A stretch of 64,000 nucleotides of DNA from JAZKHT01 sp040385245. GTDB taxonomy: Bacteria > Pseudomonadota > Alphaproteobacteria > Rhodobacterales > Rhodobacteraceae. A model generated the notes under the pieces. It ran no database searches, was not told where the DNA came from, and was given only the letters and a program-made list of their open reading frames with translations. Each line of letters starts with the position of its first letter. Within the stretch, counting starts at the first letter, position 1. The position numbers were made by a program, and so were the translations under genes. The stretch is from the NCBI GenBank assembly GCA_040385245.1, contig JAZKHT010000001.1, forward strand, positions 62,001 through 126,000, in the 5' to 3' direction. Positions 1 through 8,340 of the stretch are shown here, piece after piece.

Positions 1-1
1 C

Positions 2-1114
2 GTGCTGGATGTGGGCGGCCAGAAGATCGGCATCATTTCTGCGCTGGCGACCGATACGGTTGAAACATCCAGCCCCGGCCCGAACGTGATCTTTACCGAC
101 GAGATTGACAGCCTGAAGGCCGATGTTGCCGCACTTGAGGCCGAAGGTGTGACCAAGATCATCGCCCTGACCCATGTCGGTTACAAGCGCGACCAGGAAA
201 TTGCTGCCGCCGTGCCGGGCCTTGATGCCGTGGTGGGCGGGCATTCGCACACGTTTCTGTCAGCCACCGATCCCAAACGGATCGGGGCCTATCCCACCTG
301 GGTCAGCCAAGATAGCGGCGTGATGGTGCCGGTGGTGCAAGCCTATGCCTATTCCAAATATCTGGGTCATGCCGAACTGACCTTTGATGATGATGGGAAC
401 CTGATCTACGCGGGTGGCAACACGATCCTGCTGGATTCGTCGGTCATCCCCGACCCCGAGATTGAGGCGCGGGTCAAGGAACTCGCCGGTCCGATTGAAG
501 AGCTGAAGGCGCGGGTGGTTGCGGAAACGGCGGACGTGATCGACGGCAGCCGTGAAACCTGTCGTCAGATCGAATGCCAGATGGGCAACCTTGTGGCCGA
601 CGCGATGCTGGACCGGGTCAAGGATCAGGGCGTGACCATCGCCATCGCCAATGGCGGGGGATTGCGCGCGTCGATCGACGCAGGGCCTGTGACGATGGGC
701 GAGGTGCTGACAGTGCTTCCGTTCCAGAACACGCTTGCCACGTTCGACGTGACGGGGGCCGATGTGGTGGCCGCCTTGGAAAACGGCGTCAGCCAGCTGG
801 AGGATGGCGCAGGGCGTTTCGCGCAGGTGGCGGGATTGAAATACACCTTCGATCCGGCGCAACCGGCGGGGGCGCGGGTGTCGGATGTGATGGTGCTGGT
901 GGGCGGCGACGCCTGGGCGCCGATTGATCCTGCCGCGACCTATCTGGCTGTCACCAACAACTATGTGCGCGGCGGCGGGGATGGCTACAAGATGTTCGTA
1001 AACGCTGCCAACGCTTATGACTTTGGTCCCGATCTGGCTGATGTGACGGCGGAGTATCTGGCCAAGAACATGCCCTATACCCCGTTCCTGGATGGCCGCA
1101 TCACGCGGAAATAA
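2..1114 (+). CDS. 5'-nucleotidase / 2',3'-cyclic phosphodiesterase family protein (5' end cut by window)
   Basis: This is the C-terminal part of a periplasmic UshA-type metallophosphoesterase, a family that releases phosphate from nucleotides. The first 370 visible residues hold the end of the metallophosphatase domain (THVG at 57-60, the metal-binding GGHSHT at 79-84) and then a complete 5'-nucleotidase C-terminal domain (GNLVADAM near 196-202, NGGGLR at 218-222, and YVRGGGDGY near the end that forms the base-stacking substrate site). The reading frame is open to the window edge and lacks the N-terminal signal peptide and first metal motifs, so the true start lies upstream. A strong terminator follows it. 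The exact substrate cannot be told. Confidence 0.88.
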   Translation: MLDVGGQKIGIISALATDTVETSSPGPNVIFTDEIDSLKADVAALEAEGVTKIIALTHVGYKRDQEIAAAVPGLDAVVGGHSHTFLSATDPKRIGAYPTWVSQDSGVMVPVVQAYAYSKYLGHAELTFDDDGNLIYAGGNTILLDSSVIPDPEIEARVKELAGPIEELKARVVAETADVIDGSRETCRQIECQMGNLVADAMLDRVKDQGVTIAIANGGGLRASIDAGPVTMGEVLTVLPFQNTLATFDVTGADVVAALENGVSQLEDGAGRFAQVAGLKYTFDPAQPAGARVSDVMVLVGGDAWAPIDPAATYLAVTNNYVRGGGDGYKMFVNAANAYDFGPDLADVTAEYLAKNMPYTPFLDGRITRK

Positions 1115-1122
1115 TCTGATTG

Positions 1123-1150
1123 CGCCCCGGTCTTGTGCCGGGGCGTTTTC
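1123..1150 (+). terminator. Rho-independent terminator after the 5'-nucleotidase gene
   Basis: An 8-bp GC stem (CGCCCCGG, 7-nt loop, CCGGGGCG) is followed by TTTTC, starting 9 nt after the TAA stop. It separates the nucleotidase gene from the SRAP gene. Confidence 0.75.
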
Positions 1151-1180
1151 ATTCGTGGCAAGGGTGGCTATCTTGTCCCC

Positions 1181-1846
1181 ATGTGCGGTCGTTTCACCAT
1201 CACCCATCCCAACGATGCGCTGGCGCGGTTGTTTGATGCCGTGCCGGGCAACGACCTGCCGCCCAGCCCGCGTTTCAACATCTGCCCGACGACACCCATT
1301 ACCGTGGTGACGTCTGACAACGGCGCCCGCCGTTTGCGTGCGATGCGATGGGGGCTGTTGCCGCGCTGGTACAAGACGCCGACCGACGGGCCGCTGATCA
1401 TCAACGCCCGGTCCGACACCGTGGCCGTCAAGCCCGCGTTCCGCGAGGCGATCCGCGAACGCCGGTGCATCGTGCCTGCCAGCGGGTTTTACGAATGGAA
1501 CGAAGGTCCGCAGGGCGAACGTTTGCCTTGGTATGTCACGCGTCGCGATGGCCAGCCGATGGCCTTTGCCGCCTTGTGGAACCGCTGGGACGGGGTCGGC
1601 GGCCCGCTGGACACTGTCGCCATGGTCACTACCGACGCGGGCGAGGGCATGGCAGCGATCCATCACCGTGAACCGGTCATCCTTGACCCTGCCGATTGGC
1701 CACTGTGGCTGGGCGAGGCGGGGCATGGCGCTGCAGTTCTGATGAAGCCGGTCGCAGCAAGCGTTCTGCAAGCGCACCGGGTTGAGCCGCGCGTGAATTC
1801 CAATCGTGCCGAAGGGCCGGGCCTGATCTTGCCAATGGCGTCATGA
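1181..1846 (+). CDS. SOS response-associated peptidase (SRAP/HMCES/YedK family)
   Basis: SRAP proteins crosslink covalently to abasic sites in single-stranded DNA through Cys2 after removal of the start methionine, which shields the lesion. I place the start at 1181, not at the longer upstream start at 1133, because the protein must begin Met-Cys-Gly-Arg (MCGRFTITHP) for Cys2 to be the new N-terminus. Other family features are visible: NARSDTV, the FREAIRERRCIVPASGFYEW block, and an H-x-R/E catalytic stretch IHHREPVIL. The length of 221 residues is normal. I see no clear LexA box just upstream. It stands alone between a terminator and tRNA-Gly. Confidence 0.93.
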   Translation: MCGRFTITHPNDALARLFDAVPGNDLPPSPRFNICPTTPITVVTSDNGARRLRAMRWGLLPRWYKTPTDGPLIINARSDTVAVKPAFREAIRERRCIVPASGFYEWNEGPQGERLPWYVTRRDGQPMAFAALWNRWDGVGGPLDTVAMVTTDAGEGMAAIHHREPVILDPADWPLWLGEAGHGAAVLMKPVAASVLQAHRVEPRVNSNRAEGPGLILPMAS

Positions 1847-1861
1847 ACGTGCCGCATGGTC

Positions 1862-1890
1862 TTGCACTTGGCCGGGTGGGGGGTTATTTA
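1862..1890 (+). promoter_or_regulatory. Probable promoter of tRNA-Gly
   Basis: TTGCAC (1862-1867) and TATTTA (1885-1890) are 17 nt apart and end 9 nt before the mature tRNA, the expected place for a vegetative sigma promoter. Found by eye; no transcript data. Confidence 0.45.
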
Positions 1891-1899
1891 AGGCGCAGC

Positions 1900-1973
1900 G
1901 CGGGCATTGTGTAATGGTAAGACCTTAGCCTTCCAAGCTAAAGACGCGGGTTCGATTCCCGCTGCCCGCTCCA
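1900..1973 (+). tRNA. tRNA-Gly (anticodon TCC)
   Basis: The cloverleaf folds fully: acceptor stem GCGGGCA/TGCCCGC, anticodon stem TTAGC/GCTAA around loop CTTCCAA with anticodon TCC, and T stem GCGGG/CCCGC around TTCGATT. The discriminator base is T and CCA is encoded. The sequence closely matches the well-known bacterial tRNA-Gly(TCC), which reads GGA and GGG codons. Confidence 0.97.
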
Positions 1974-2003
1974 ACCCCACCACCCTCGCCGACTTGAAAC
2001 AAG

Positions 2004-2023
2004 GAATTTTCGCACGAAAATTC
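2004..2023. repeat. AT-rich perfect inverted repeat after tRNA-Gly
   Basis: GAATTTTCG and CGAAAATTC are separated by only CA, giving a 20-bp near-perfect palindrome in a GC-rich region 30 nt after the tRNA. It could act as a terminator for the tRNA (the 3' arm is not followed by a T run), or be one copy of a dispersed intergenic repeat. A degenerate relative lies near 32158-32187. Confidence 0.6.
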
Positions 2024-2054
2024 TTCGCGCACCGCCTGGACGGGGCGCTAGGGG

Positions 2055-2843
2055 TTACAGGTTGTCCGCCTGCGGCATTCCCAGCACATGAAAGCCACCA
2101 TCGACGCGGACGATTTCGCCCGTGGTAAAACAGCCGTAGTCGGATGCCAGCCAGACCGCCGTGCCGCCAACCGCCTCCAGCGTGGCGTTCGACCGCAGGG
2201 GGGCGTTCGATTCCGTGTGGCGATAAGTGGCGCGTGCGCCGCCGATGGCAGCACCCGCCAGCGTCTTCATCGGGCCGGGCGATACCGCGTTGACGCGGAT
2301 CTTTTGCGGACCCAGATCATTGGCCAGATACCGGACAGAACTTTCCAGCGCCGCCTTGGCGACCCCCATGACGTTGTAATTCGGCGTGACCCGGTTCGAC
2401 CCGCCATAGGTCAGCGTGATCAGCGCGCCGCCATCCGGCATCAGTTCGGCCGCACGGCGCGACACATCAATGAAGCTGTAGCAGGAAATCGCCAGCGAGT
2501 TCGTAAAGTTGGCAAGGCTGGTGTTGATGAAACGCCCGGTCAATTCGTTCTTGTCGGAGTAGGCGATGGCATGGATGACGAAATCCAGCGTGCCCCACTC
2601 TTCCTTCAGCCGGGCAAAACAGGCGTCCATCGACGCCGCGTTCATCACATCGACATCGACCAGAAACGACGACCCGACCGATGCGGCCAAAGGTTCGACC
2701 CGCTTGCCAAAAGCATCGCCCTGATAGGAAAACGCAAGCTCGGCCCCTTCTGACGCCATCGCACGGGCAATGCCCCAGGCAATCGACCGTTCGTTGGCTA
2801 CGCCCATGACAAGCCCGCGCTTGCCCTTCATCAGATCGGCCAT
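2055..2843 (-). CDS. fabI: Enoyl-[acyl-carrier-protein] reductase, NADH-dependent
   Basis: FabI reduces trans-2-enoyl-ACP in the last step of each fatty-acid elongation round and is the target of triclosan-type inhibitors. The 262-residue protein is a short-chain dehydrogenase fold. Its N-terminal nucleotide site is GVANERSIAWGIA (14-26), and the FabI-type catalytic pair is Tyr156 and Lys163 (Y-x6-K in YNVMGVAK). Near the C-terminus the family signature TTGEIVRVDGG is present. It is the last gene of fabA-fabB-fabI on the minus strand, 28 nt after fabB, so it is probably cotranscribed. Confidence 0.96.
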   Translation of the reverse strand: MADLMKGKRGLVMGVANERSIAWGIARAMASEGAELAFSYQGDAFGKRVEPLAASVGSSFLVDVDVMNAASMDACFARLKEEWGTLDFVIHAIAYSDKNELTGRFINTSLANFTNSLAISCYSFIDVSRRAAELMPDGGALITLTYGGSNRVTPNYNVMGVAKAALESSVRYLANDLGPQKIRVNAVSPGPMKTLAGAAIGGARATYRHTESNAPLRSNATLEAVGGTAVWLASDYGCFTTGEIVRVDGGFHVLGMPQADNL

Positions 2844-2871
2844 GTCCGTCCCCCTGTTCCGGCTGTTGATG

Positions 2872-4101
2872 TCAGCCGAGATACTTGCTCATTACCAAAG
2901 TCGCATTCGTACCACCAAAGCCAAAGCTGTTGGACAGAACCGAGTCAAGCTTTACGCCTTCGCGCAGTTCGGTCACGATTTCAGAGGGATCAAGGGCCGG
3001 GTCCAGCGTCACCACGTTTGCGGACGCGGCGATGAAATCATTGTTCATCATGATCAGCGAATAGATCGCCTCATGCACGCCGGTCGCACCAAGGCTGTGG
3101 CCGGTCAACGACTTGGTCGACGCGACGGGCGGTGTCGTGCCCTTGCCAAAGACGCGGCGGATCGCCTCCATCTCGGTCACGTCGCCCACGGGGGTGCTGG
3201 TGCCGTGGCTGTTGATATAGTCGATCTTGCGGCCCTCGGGCAGGGTCGCCACTGCCAGACGCATCGACCGTTCGCCACCTTCGCCGGAAGGCGCGACCAT
3301 GTCATAACCGTCGGACGTCGCCCCGTAACCGGTCACCTCGCCATAGATCTTGGCCCCGCGCGCAAGGGCGTGGTTCAATTCCTCAAGCACCACAGTGCCG
3401 CCGCCGCCCGCGATCACGAACCCGTCGCGGGTCGCGTCATAGGTGCGCGAGGCGGTGGCAGGTGTGTCGTTGTACTTGCTGCTCATTGCGCCCATCGCGT
3501 CGAACAGACAGGACAGGGTCCAGTCCAGTTCTTCGCCACCGCCGGCAAAGACGATGTCCTGCTTGCCCATCTGGATCAGTTCGACCCCATTGCCGATGCA
3601 ATGGGCCGATGTCGAACAGGCCGAGGTGATCGAATAGTTCACACCCTTGATCTTGAACGGGGTGGCCAGGCAGGCCGAGTTTGTCGAGGACATGCAGCGG
3701 GTGACCATGAAGGGCCCCATCCGCTTTGGCGCGCCCTTTTCGATGACGATCTGGTGCGCCTGAAAGAAGTTCGATGTCGATGGCCCGCCCGACCCCATGA
3801 TCAGGCCCGACCGTTCGTTCGACACGTCCTGCGGTTCCAACCCGGAATCGGCAATCGCCTGACGCATGGCGATAAAGTTGTAGGCAGCCCCCGGCCCCAT
3901 GAACCGCAGGTCGCGCTTGTCGATGTGATCTTCCAGCACGATCTGCGGCATGCCGTGGACCTGTGACCGGAAACCGTGTTCGGCGTATTCCGGCGCAAAG
4001 ACGATGCCCGACCGGCCCGCGCGCAGGCTGGCCTCGACCTCGGTCGCATCGTTGCCGATGGGCGAGACGATACCTATGCCGGTGATGACGACGCGACGCA
4101 T
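2872..4101 (-). CDS. fabB: 3-oxoacyl-[acyl-carrier-protein] synthase I
   Basis: FabB condenses malonyl-ACP with acyl-ACP and, with FabA, is needed to carry unsaturated chains forward. The 409-residue thiolase-fold protein has the Cys-His-His triad: Cys162 in ITSACSTSA, His299 in NSHGTSTPVGD and His335 in SLTGHSLGATG. It lies 37 nt after fabA and 28 nt before fabI in the same direction. Pairing with fabA, rather than with acpP-fabG, supports FabB over FabF. Confidence 0.95.
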   Translation of the reverse strand: MRRVVITGIGIVSPIGNDATEVEASLRAGRSGIVFAPEYAEHGFRSQVHGMPQIVLEDHIDKRDLRFMGPGAAYNFIAMRQAIADSGLEPQDVSNERSGLIMGSGGPSTSNFFQAHQIVIEKGAPKRMGPFMVTRCMSSTNSACLATPFKIKGVNYSITSACSTSAHCIGNGVELIQMGKQDIVFAGGGEELDWTLSCLFDAMGAMSSKYNDTPATASRTYDATRDGFVIAGGGGTVVLEELNHALARGAKIYGEVTGYGATSDGYDMVAPSGEGGERSMRLAVATLPEGRKIDYINSHGTSTPVGDVTEMEAIRRVFGKGTTPPVASTKSLTGHSLGATGVHEAIYSLIMMNNDFIAASANVVTLDPALDPSEIVTELREGVKLDSVLSNSFGFGGTNATLVMSKYLG

Positions 4102-4138
4102 GGCGTGCTCTCCTCTTTTTTCAAACGCGGGCAGGGGG

Positions 4139-4648
4139 TCAGTTCGCCGAAAGGGCGACCTTCATGTCCTTGACCTGATAAATCACTTCGCCGTCCGCCT
4201 CGACGATGCCGTCGGCCACGCCCATCGTCAGGCGGCGGGTCTGAATGGCCTTGGTGAAATCAACGGTGTAGCGCAGCATCTTGCGGTCAGGGCGGACCAT
4301 GCCGGTCAGCTTTACCTCGCCGACCCCCAGCGCATAACCGCGCCCCTGCCAGCCACGCCATCCCAGATTGAAGCCGGTCAACTGCCACAGCCCGTCCAGG
4401 CCAAGGCAACCGGGCATGATCGGATTGCCGGGAAAGTGGCAGGCAAAGAACCAAAGGTCGGGGTGGATGTCGAATTCGGCCACCACATGACCCTTGCCAT
4501 GCGCGCCGCCGTCTTCGGAGATCTCGGTGATGCGGTCCATCATCAGCATCGGGGGTTCGGGAAGCTGGGCGTTGCCGGGACCAAACAGTTCCCCGCGCGC
4601 GCATTTCAGCAAAGCTTCCTTGTCAAAGCTTGTCGGATAATCCCCCAT
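4139..4648 (-). CDS. fabA: 3-hydroxydecanoyl-[ACP] dehydratase/isomerase
   Basis: FabA dehydrates 3-hydroxydecanoyl-ACP and isomerises the trans-2 product to cis-3, the branch point of anaerobic unsaturated fatty-acid synthesis. The hot-dog catalytic residues are His71 (FACHFPGNPIMPG) and Asp85 (LGLDGLWQL). I chose the start at 4648 (MGDYPTSF, 169 residues), which matches the family length; an in-frame start 60 nt upstream adds an unlikely 20-residue tail. It is the first gene of the operon and diverges from irr across a 179-nt gap. Confidence 0.95.
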   Translation of the reverse strand: MGDYPTSFDKEALLKCARGELFGPGNAQLPEPPMLMMDRITEISEDGGAHGKGHVVAEFDIHPDLWFFACHFPGNPIMPGCLGLDGLWQLTGFNLGWRGWQGRGYALGVGEVKLTGMVRPDRKMLRYTVDFTKAIQTRRLTMGVADGIVEADGEVIYQVKDMKVALSAN

Positions 4649-4693
4649 CAGCGCCGGTTCCCCCTGCCATTTGTGCCTTTGGCTATTGGCTCC

Positions 4694-4722
4694 GTGTAGC
4701 ACCGGCACGGAAGCGGTGGCAA
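4694..4722 (-). promoter_or_regulatory. Possible fabA-fabB-fabI promoter
   Basis: Read on the minus strand, TTGCCA (4722-4717), a 17-nt spacer and CTACAC (4699-4694) resemble an alphaproteobacterial vegetative promoter. The predicted start is about 40 nt before the fabA ATG. Confidence 0.4.
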
Positions 4723-4784
4723 GGGCGGCAGGTTCGCAGCCGGGGCGTTACGCGCCCGCTCGCGCGAATGCGACTGATTTTCAT

Positions 4785-4814
4785 TTGAAAAGCGGGCCGC
4801 CCGCGCCCTATATA
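4785..4814 (+). promoter_or_regulatory. Possible irr promoter
   Basis: TTGAAA (4785-4790) and TATATA (4809-4814) with an 18-nt spacer precede irr. The -10 box is only 13 nt from the ATG at 4828, so the leader would be very short, or translation begins at one of the next in-frame ATGs (4834, 4843). Confidence 0.45.
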
Positions 4815-4827
4815 AGGGGAAAGAGGC

Positions 4828-5259
4828 ATGTTGATGGAACTGATGACGCTGAACGCACAGAAACGGGGAACCGAATGGTTGGCGCGGGGGGGCCTGCGCC
4901 CGACGCGGCAGCGCCTGTCGCTGGCGACGCTGCTGGTGGGGGACGGTGAAAACCGGCACGTCACTGCTGAAAGCCTGTTCGCCCTGTCCACTCAGTCAGG
5001 CGAAAAAGTCAGTCTTGCCACGGTGTACAACACCCTGCGCGCTTTTTGCGAGGCAGGCCTGATGCAAGAGGTCGTGGTTGACGGCGCGCGCAGTTATTTT
5101 GACACGCGCATGGATGATCACCCGCATTTCTACTGGGAAGATAGCCACGATCTGACCGACGCGCCTGCCGATCAATTGCGCATCACCGGCCTGCCCGATG
5201 CACCCGAAGGCATGCAGGTCGCCCGCGTTGATGTGGTGATCCGGCTCAAACGGGCCTGA
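4828..5259 (+). CDS. irr: Iron response regulator Irr (Fur family)
   Basis: Irr is the alphaproteobacterial Fur-family repressor/activator that senses haem and controls iron-use genes. The 143 residues have the winged-helix DNA-binding part (RPTRQRLSLATLL, then TAESL and VSLATVYNTLRAF) followed by the dimerisation part. The His-rich site DDHPHFYW (His98, His100) and the following SHDL are typical of Irr rather than Fur. No N-terminal haem regulatory motif of the Bradyrhizobium GCPWHD type is present. Divergent placement next to fabA is the usual one in Rhodobacterales. The exact start is uncertain because of three in-frame ATGs close together. Confidence 0.9.
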   Translation: MLMELMTLNAQKRGTEWLARGGLRPTRQRLSLATLLVGDGENRHVTAESLFALSTQSGEKVSLATVYNTLRAFCEAGLMQEVVVDGARSYFDTRMDDHPHFYWEDSHDLTDAPADQLRITGLPDAPEGMQVARVDVVIRLKRA

Positions 5260-5460
5260 CCGTTCCTGCCCGGTTCGTCTGCCGATAAATCCTGTGCCAA
5301 AGAAGGCTGTTTTGCATTAGCCTGAGCGCGCAAACTGCGCATGCCTGATTGCGTTCCCGGACTGACAATCGGACCTTAGGTTTCAACGGACCGAAGTCGA
5401 AAGCTGGGGAAGGCGCAGCGGCGACTTACCGACGCACAACAACCGACGAAAGGGGATAAG
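5260..5460. other. Intergenic region between irr and the DUF1428 gene
   Basis: About 200 nt with no open frame worth calling. It ends in a good ribosome-binding site (AAAGGGG, 5450-5456) for the next gene. I see no convincing promoter or RNA structure. Confidence 0.4.
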
Positions 5461-5811
5461 ATGGACTATGTCGATGGATTCGTTTGCTCCGTACAAGATG
5501 GCAACCGTGACGCCTATCTGAAGAACGCAACCGATATGGCCGCGATCTTCAAAGAGAATGGTGCGCTGCGCGTCGTGGAATCCTGGGGGGATGATGTGCC
5601 GGAAGGCAAAGTCACCTCGTTCTCGATGGCGGTCAAGAAAGAGCCGGGCGAGACGGTGGTGTTTTCCTTTGTCGTCTGGCCGTCCAAACAGGTGCGCGAT
5701 GCGGGCTGGGCCGCCATGATGAAAGACCCGCGCGTCACCGAAAACACCAATATGCCTTTTGACGGCAAGCGGCTGATCTATGGCGGTTTTCAGGTGATCC
5801 TGGACAGCTAG
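5461..5811 (+). CDS. DUF1428 family protein (YbaA-like)
   Basis: A 116-residue cytosolic protein of the DUF1428 family, a dimeric alpha-beta (ferredoxin-like) fold of unknown function. The family blocks are visible: YVDGFVCSV at the start, GALRVVESWGDDVPEGKVTSF in the middle and DGKRLIYGGF near the end. The start follows a strong Shine-Dalgarno sequence. It is a single gene, 19 nt from the end of the convergent gene on the other strand, with no obvious partner. Confidence 0.88.
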   Translation: MDYVDGFVCSVQDGNRDAYLKNATDMAAIFKENGALRVVESWGDDVPEGKVTSFSMAVKKEPGETVVFSFVVWPSKQVRDAGWAAMMKDPRVTENTNMPFDGKRLIYGGFQVILDS

Positions 5812-5829
5812 TTCATCGGTCTGGCGCAG

Positions 5830-6699
5830 TCAGAACCACTGACCACTTTCCATCAGCCCCAGATTGAGCAGTTGCTGTGAATGCCATTCGAACCGGGCAG
5901 AGTTGTGCCAGCGGAACGTCTTTATTTCGCCGCGTGATCCGGGGTTAGTCTTCAACGCCTTGGCTGTGCGGAACGAGCAGATGGCACCTGTCAGGTTGTT
6001 GTGCCACGGGCAGGCGTAGGTGTTGTATTCTTCATCGTCAAAGGTGAAGTTCGGGCGCAGGTGCAGGCCCGGCTTTGCCTTGAACAGGGATATCCTGTCG
6101 ATCTTGCGGCGGTCGAAGGGCACATGTTCTTCGAACCGCCACCGCAGACCGCCAAAGAAATCAAGCTGCCGCTCTTTTGGGTTCCAGTTGTTGGCAGGAT
6201 CTTTCCGCGCCAGCGCGTAATACCCCGACCTGTCCAGATGCGCCTTTTCGACCGATACGGCGTTGGGATGGCGCGTCAGGTCGGGGGCATACAGATCGAC
6301 CACATAAGTCAGCATCGCATCTCGCCGTTCTTCGGCATGAAAGGCAAGCATTTCGCGCACGTTGCGCGTTTCGCAAAACGGGTGGAACAGGTATTCCGCA
6401 TTAAAGCAGTAATACAGCCAGATCCCCGGCGCGGCTTCAATCACCGCATTCACCGCCAAGACAAGTGCCGAGTCGGCATAAACGTCGTAATCGACGCGGT
6501 GAACCAGCGCCTCAAGCTGGGGGGCAAGCGTCAGGTCGGCAAGGGCCAGCAACACCACCGTGCGAAACCCTGCGGTCAGATGGTGGCGCAGGGTGGTATC
6601 CACCTCCACCGGATCTTCGGCCATGATGATCGCAACCGGGCCAGAGGCAAGGGCGGCCCGGCCTTCGGTCAGAAACGCTGATAACCCGTCATACCGCAT
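5830..6699 (-). CDS. Conserved protein of unknown function (possibly glycosyltransferase-related)
   Basis: I do not recognise a characterised family. The 289 residues have no signal peptide or membrane segment. An N-terminal alpha-beta part (PVAIIMAED, FRTVVLLALADLTL) is followed by a block rich in aromatic and charged residues: WLYYCFNAEYLFHPFCETR, ERRDAMLTYVVDLY, LDFFGGLRWRFEEHVP and a C-terminal HNSARFEWHSQQLL. Proteins like this are, as far as I recall, common in Rhodobacteraceae and are sometimes labelled family 2 glycosyltransferases, but I see no DxD-type motif to prove it. I chose the start at 6699 because AGGTGGGG lies just upstream; starts at 6756 or 6867 are possible. It diverges from miaB. 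Confidence 0.75.
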   Translation of the reverse strand: MRYDGLSAFLTEGRAALASGPVAIIMAEDPVEVDTTLRHHLTAGFRTVVLLALADLTLAPQLEALVHRVDYDVYADSALVLAVNAVIEAAPGIWLYYCFNAEYLFHPFCETRNVREMLAFHAEERRDAMLTYVVDLYAPDLTRHPNAVSVEKAHLDRSGYYALARKDPANNWNPKERQLDFFGGLRWRFEEHVPFDRRKIDRISLFKAKPGLHLRPNFTFDDEEYNTYACPWHNNLTGAICSFRTAKALKTNPGSRGEIKTFRWHNSARFEWHSQQLLNLGLMESGQWF

Positions 6700-6838
6700 A
6701 AATGGCGTGCCCCACCTGCCTTGTGCGCGACAAGACTCGGTCAAGACCGCTGCCATTGCAACCCCCGGCGGGCGGGGTGGCGTTGCACCCACCAGCACTT
6801 TGCGTGTAATGAAGGCGATCCTGCGAACGGGTGCGACA

Positions 6839-8155
6839 ATGGCCGAACCAAAAAAGCTGTTCATCAAGACCTACGGGTGTCAGATGAACGTCTATGACAG
6901 CGAACGCATGGCGGAAACGCTGGGCGCGGATGGGTATGTCGCCACCGATACCGCCGAAGACGCGGACATGGTCCTGATCAACACCTGCCATATCCGCGAA
7001 AAGGCGTCTGAAAAGCTGTATTCTGATCTGGGTCGGCTGCGGCCGTTGAAGCTGGCCAAGCCCGATCTGAAGATCGGCGTCGCCGGTTGTGTCGCCCAGG
7101 CCGAAGGGGCCGAGATTTTGCGGCGGATGCCGCTGGTCGATCTGGTAGTCGGACCACAAAGCTATCACCGGTTGCCGGATATGGCGCGCAAGTCGGGCGG
7201 CGGGGTCAAGGCGCTGGACACCGATTTCCCGACCGAAGACAAGTTTGACCATCTGCCGGAACGCAAGGCGCTGCGCGGTCCATCCGCCTTTCTGACGGTG
7301 CAGGAAGGCTGCGACAAGTTCTGCGCCTTTTGCGTCGTGCCCTATACGCGCGGGGCCGAAGTAAGCCGCCCGGTTGCACGTCTGTTGGCCGAGGCACGGG
7401 GGCTGGTCGAAAAGGGTGTCAAGGAAATCACCCTGCTGGGGCAGAACGTCAACGCCTATCACGGCGCGCAGGATGGGCAGGACTTTGGCCTTGCCCGGTT
7501 GATCCGCGCCTTGGCGCAGGTGGATGGCCTGGAACGCATCCGCTACACCACAAGCCACCCCAATGACATGGAAGACGACCTGATCGCCGCCCATGGCGAC
7601 GAGGCGAAACTGATGCCCTATCTGCATCTGCCGGTGCAATCGGGCAGCGACCGCATCCTGAAAGCGATGAATCGCAAACATACCGCAGACCACTACCTGC
7701 GCCTGATCGACCGCATCCGGGCCGCGCGGCCCGACATCCTGTTGTCGTCCGACTTCATCGTCGGCTTTCCGGGTGAAACGGAGGCCGATTTTGCGGCAAC
7801 CCTTGATCTGATCCGCGCTGTCGGCTTTGGTCAGGCGTACAGCTTCAAGTACTCTGCCCGTCCGGGCACACCCGCCGCCGAAAAGCCGGGCGTGGATGCG
7901 AGTGTGGCCGATGATCGTCTGGCGCAGGTGCAGGCGCTGTTGACCGCCCAGCAAAAGGCGATACAGGCCGCCATGGTTGGGCACGAGGTCAACGTTCTGT
8001 ACGAGAAAGCGGGCCGGATGCCGGGGCAGATGGTGGGGAAGTCCGACCATCTGCACGCCGTCCACGTCACCGATCCAGATGCTGCGCCCGGCGATCTGGT
8101 CCGGGTTCGCATAGCGGCGGCCAGCAGCAATTCGCTGGCAGGCGCGCGAATCTGA
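6839..8155 (+). CDS. miaB: tRNA-2-methylthio-N6-dimethylallyladenosine synthase
   Basis: MiaB is a radical-SAM enzyme that adds a methylthio group to isopentenyladenosine at tRNA position 37. The N-terminal UPF0004 domain ligates one Fe-S cluster through Cys14 (YGCQMN), Cys50 (INTCHIREKASEK) and Cys84 (AGCVAQ). The radical-SAM cluster is the C-x3-C-x2-C motif with Cys158, Cys162 and Cys165. A TRAM domain ends the protein. I chose ATG 6839 (MAEPKKLF, 438 residues), the family length; the open frame runs further upstream without homology. Confidence 0.96.
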   Translation: MAEPKKLFIKTYGCQMNVYDSERMAETLGADGYVATDTAEDADMVLINTCHIREKASEKLYSDLGRLRPLKLAKPDLKIGVAGCVAQAEGAEILRRMPLVDLVVGPQSYHRLPDMARKSGGGVKALDTDFPTEDKFDHLPERKALRGPSAFLTVQEGCDKFCAFCVVPYTRGAEVSRPVARLLAEARGLVEKGVKEITLLGQNVNAYHGAQDGQDFGLARLIRALAQVDGLERIRYTTSHPNDMEDDLIAAHGDEAKLMPYLHLPVQSGSDRILKAMNRKHTADHYLRLIDRIRAARPDILLSSDFIVGFPGETEADFAATLDLIRAVGFGQAYSFKYSARPGTPAAEKPGVDASVADDRLAQVQALLTAQQKAIQAAMVGHEVNVLYEKAGRMPGQMVGKSDHLHAVHVTDPDAAPGDLVRVRIAAASSNSLAGARI

Positions 8156-8340
8156 TCGGCTGCCGTTTCCGTTTCAACGACAATACCTCACTTTCCGTTG
8201 CAAGATACACGCGGAGGAAACCAAGCATTGTCTGAATGCTTTGGAATGTCGAAATTCCCCTTTACTTGTCGGGCCAGCGGCGGCATCTCTGGGGATGAGT
8301 ATTTGTTAAGTGGTGACGTGTTAACGAGGAGGGCTTCGGC

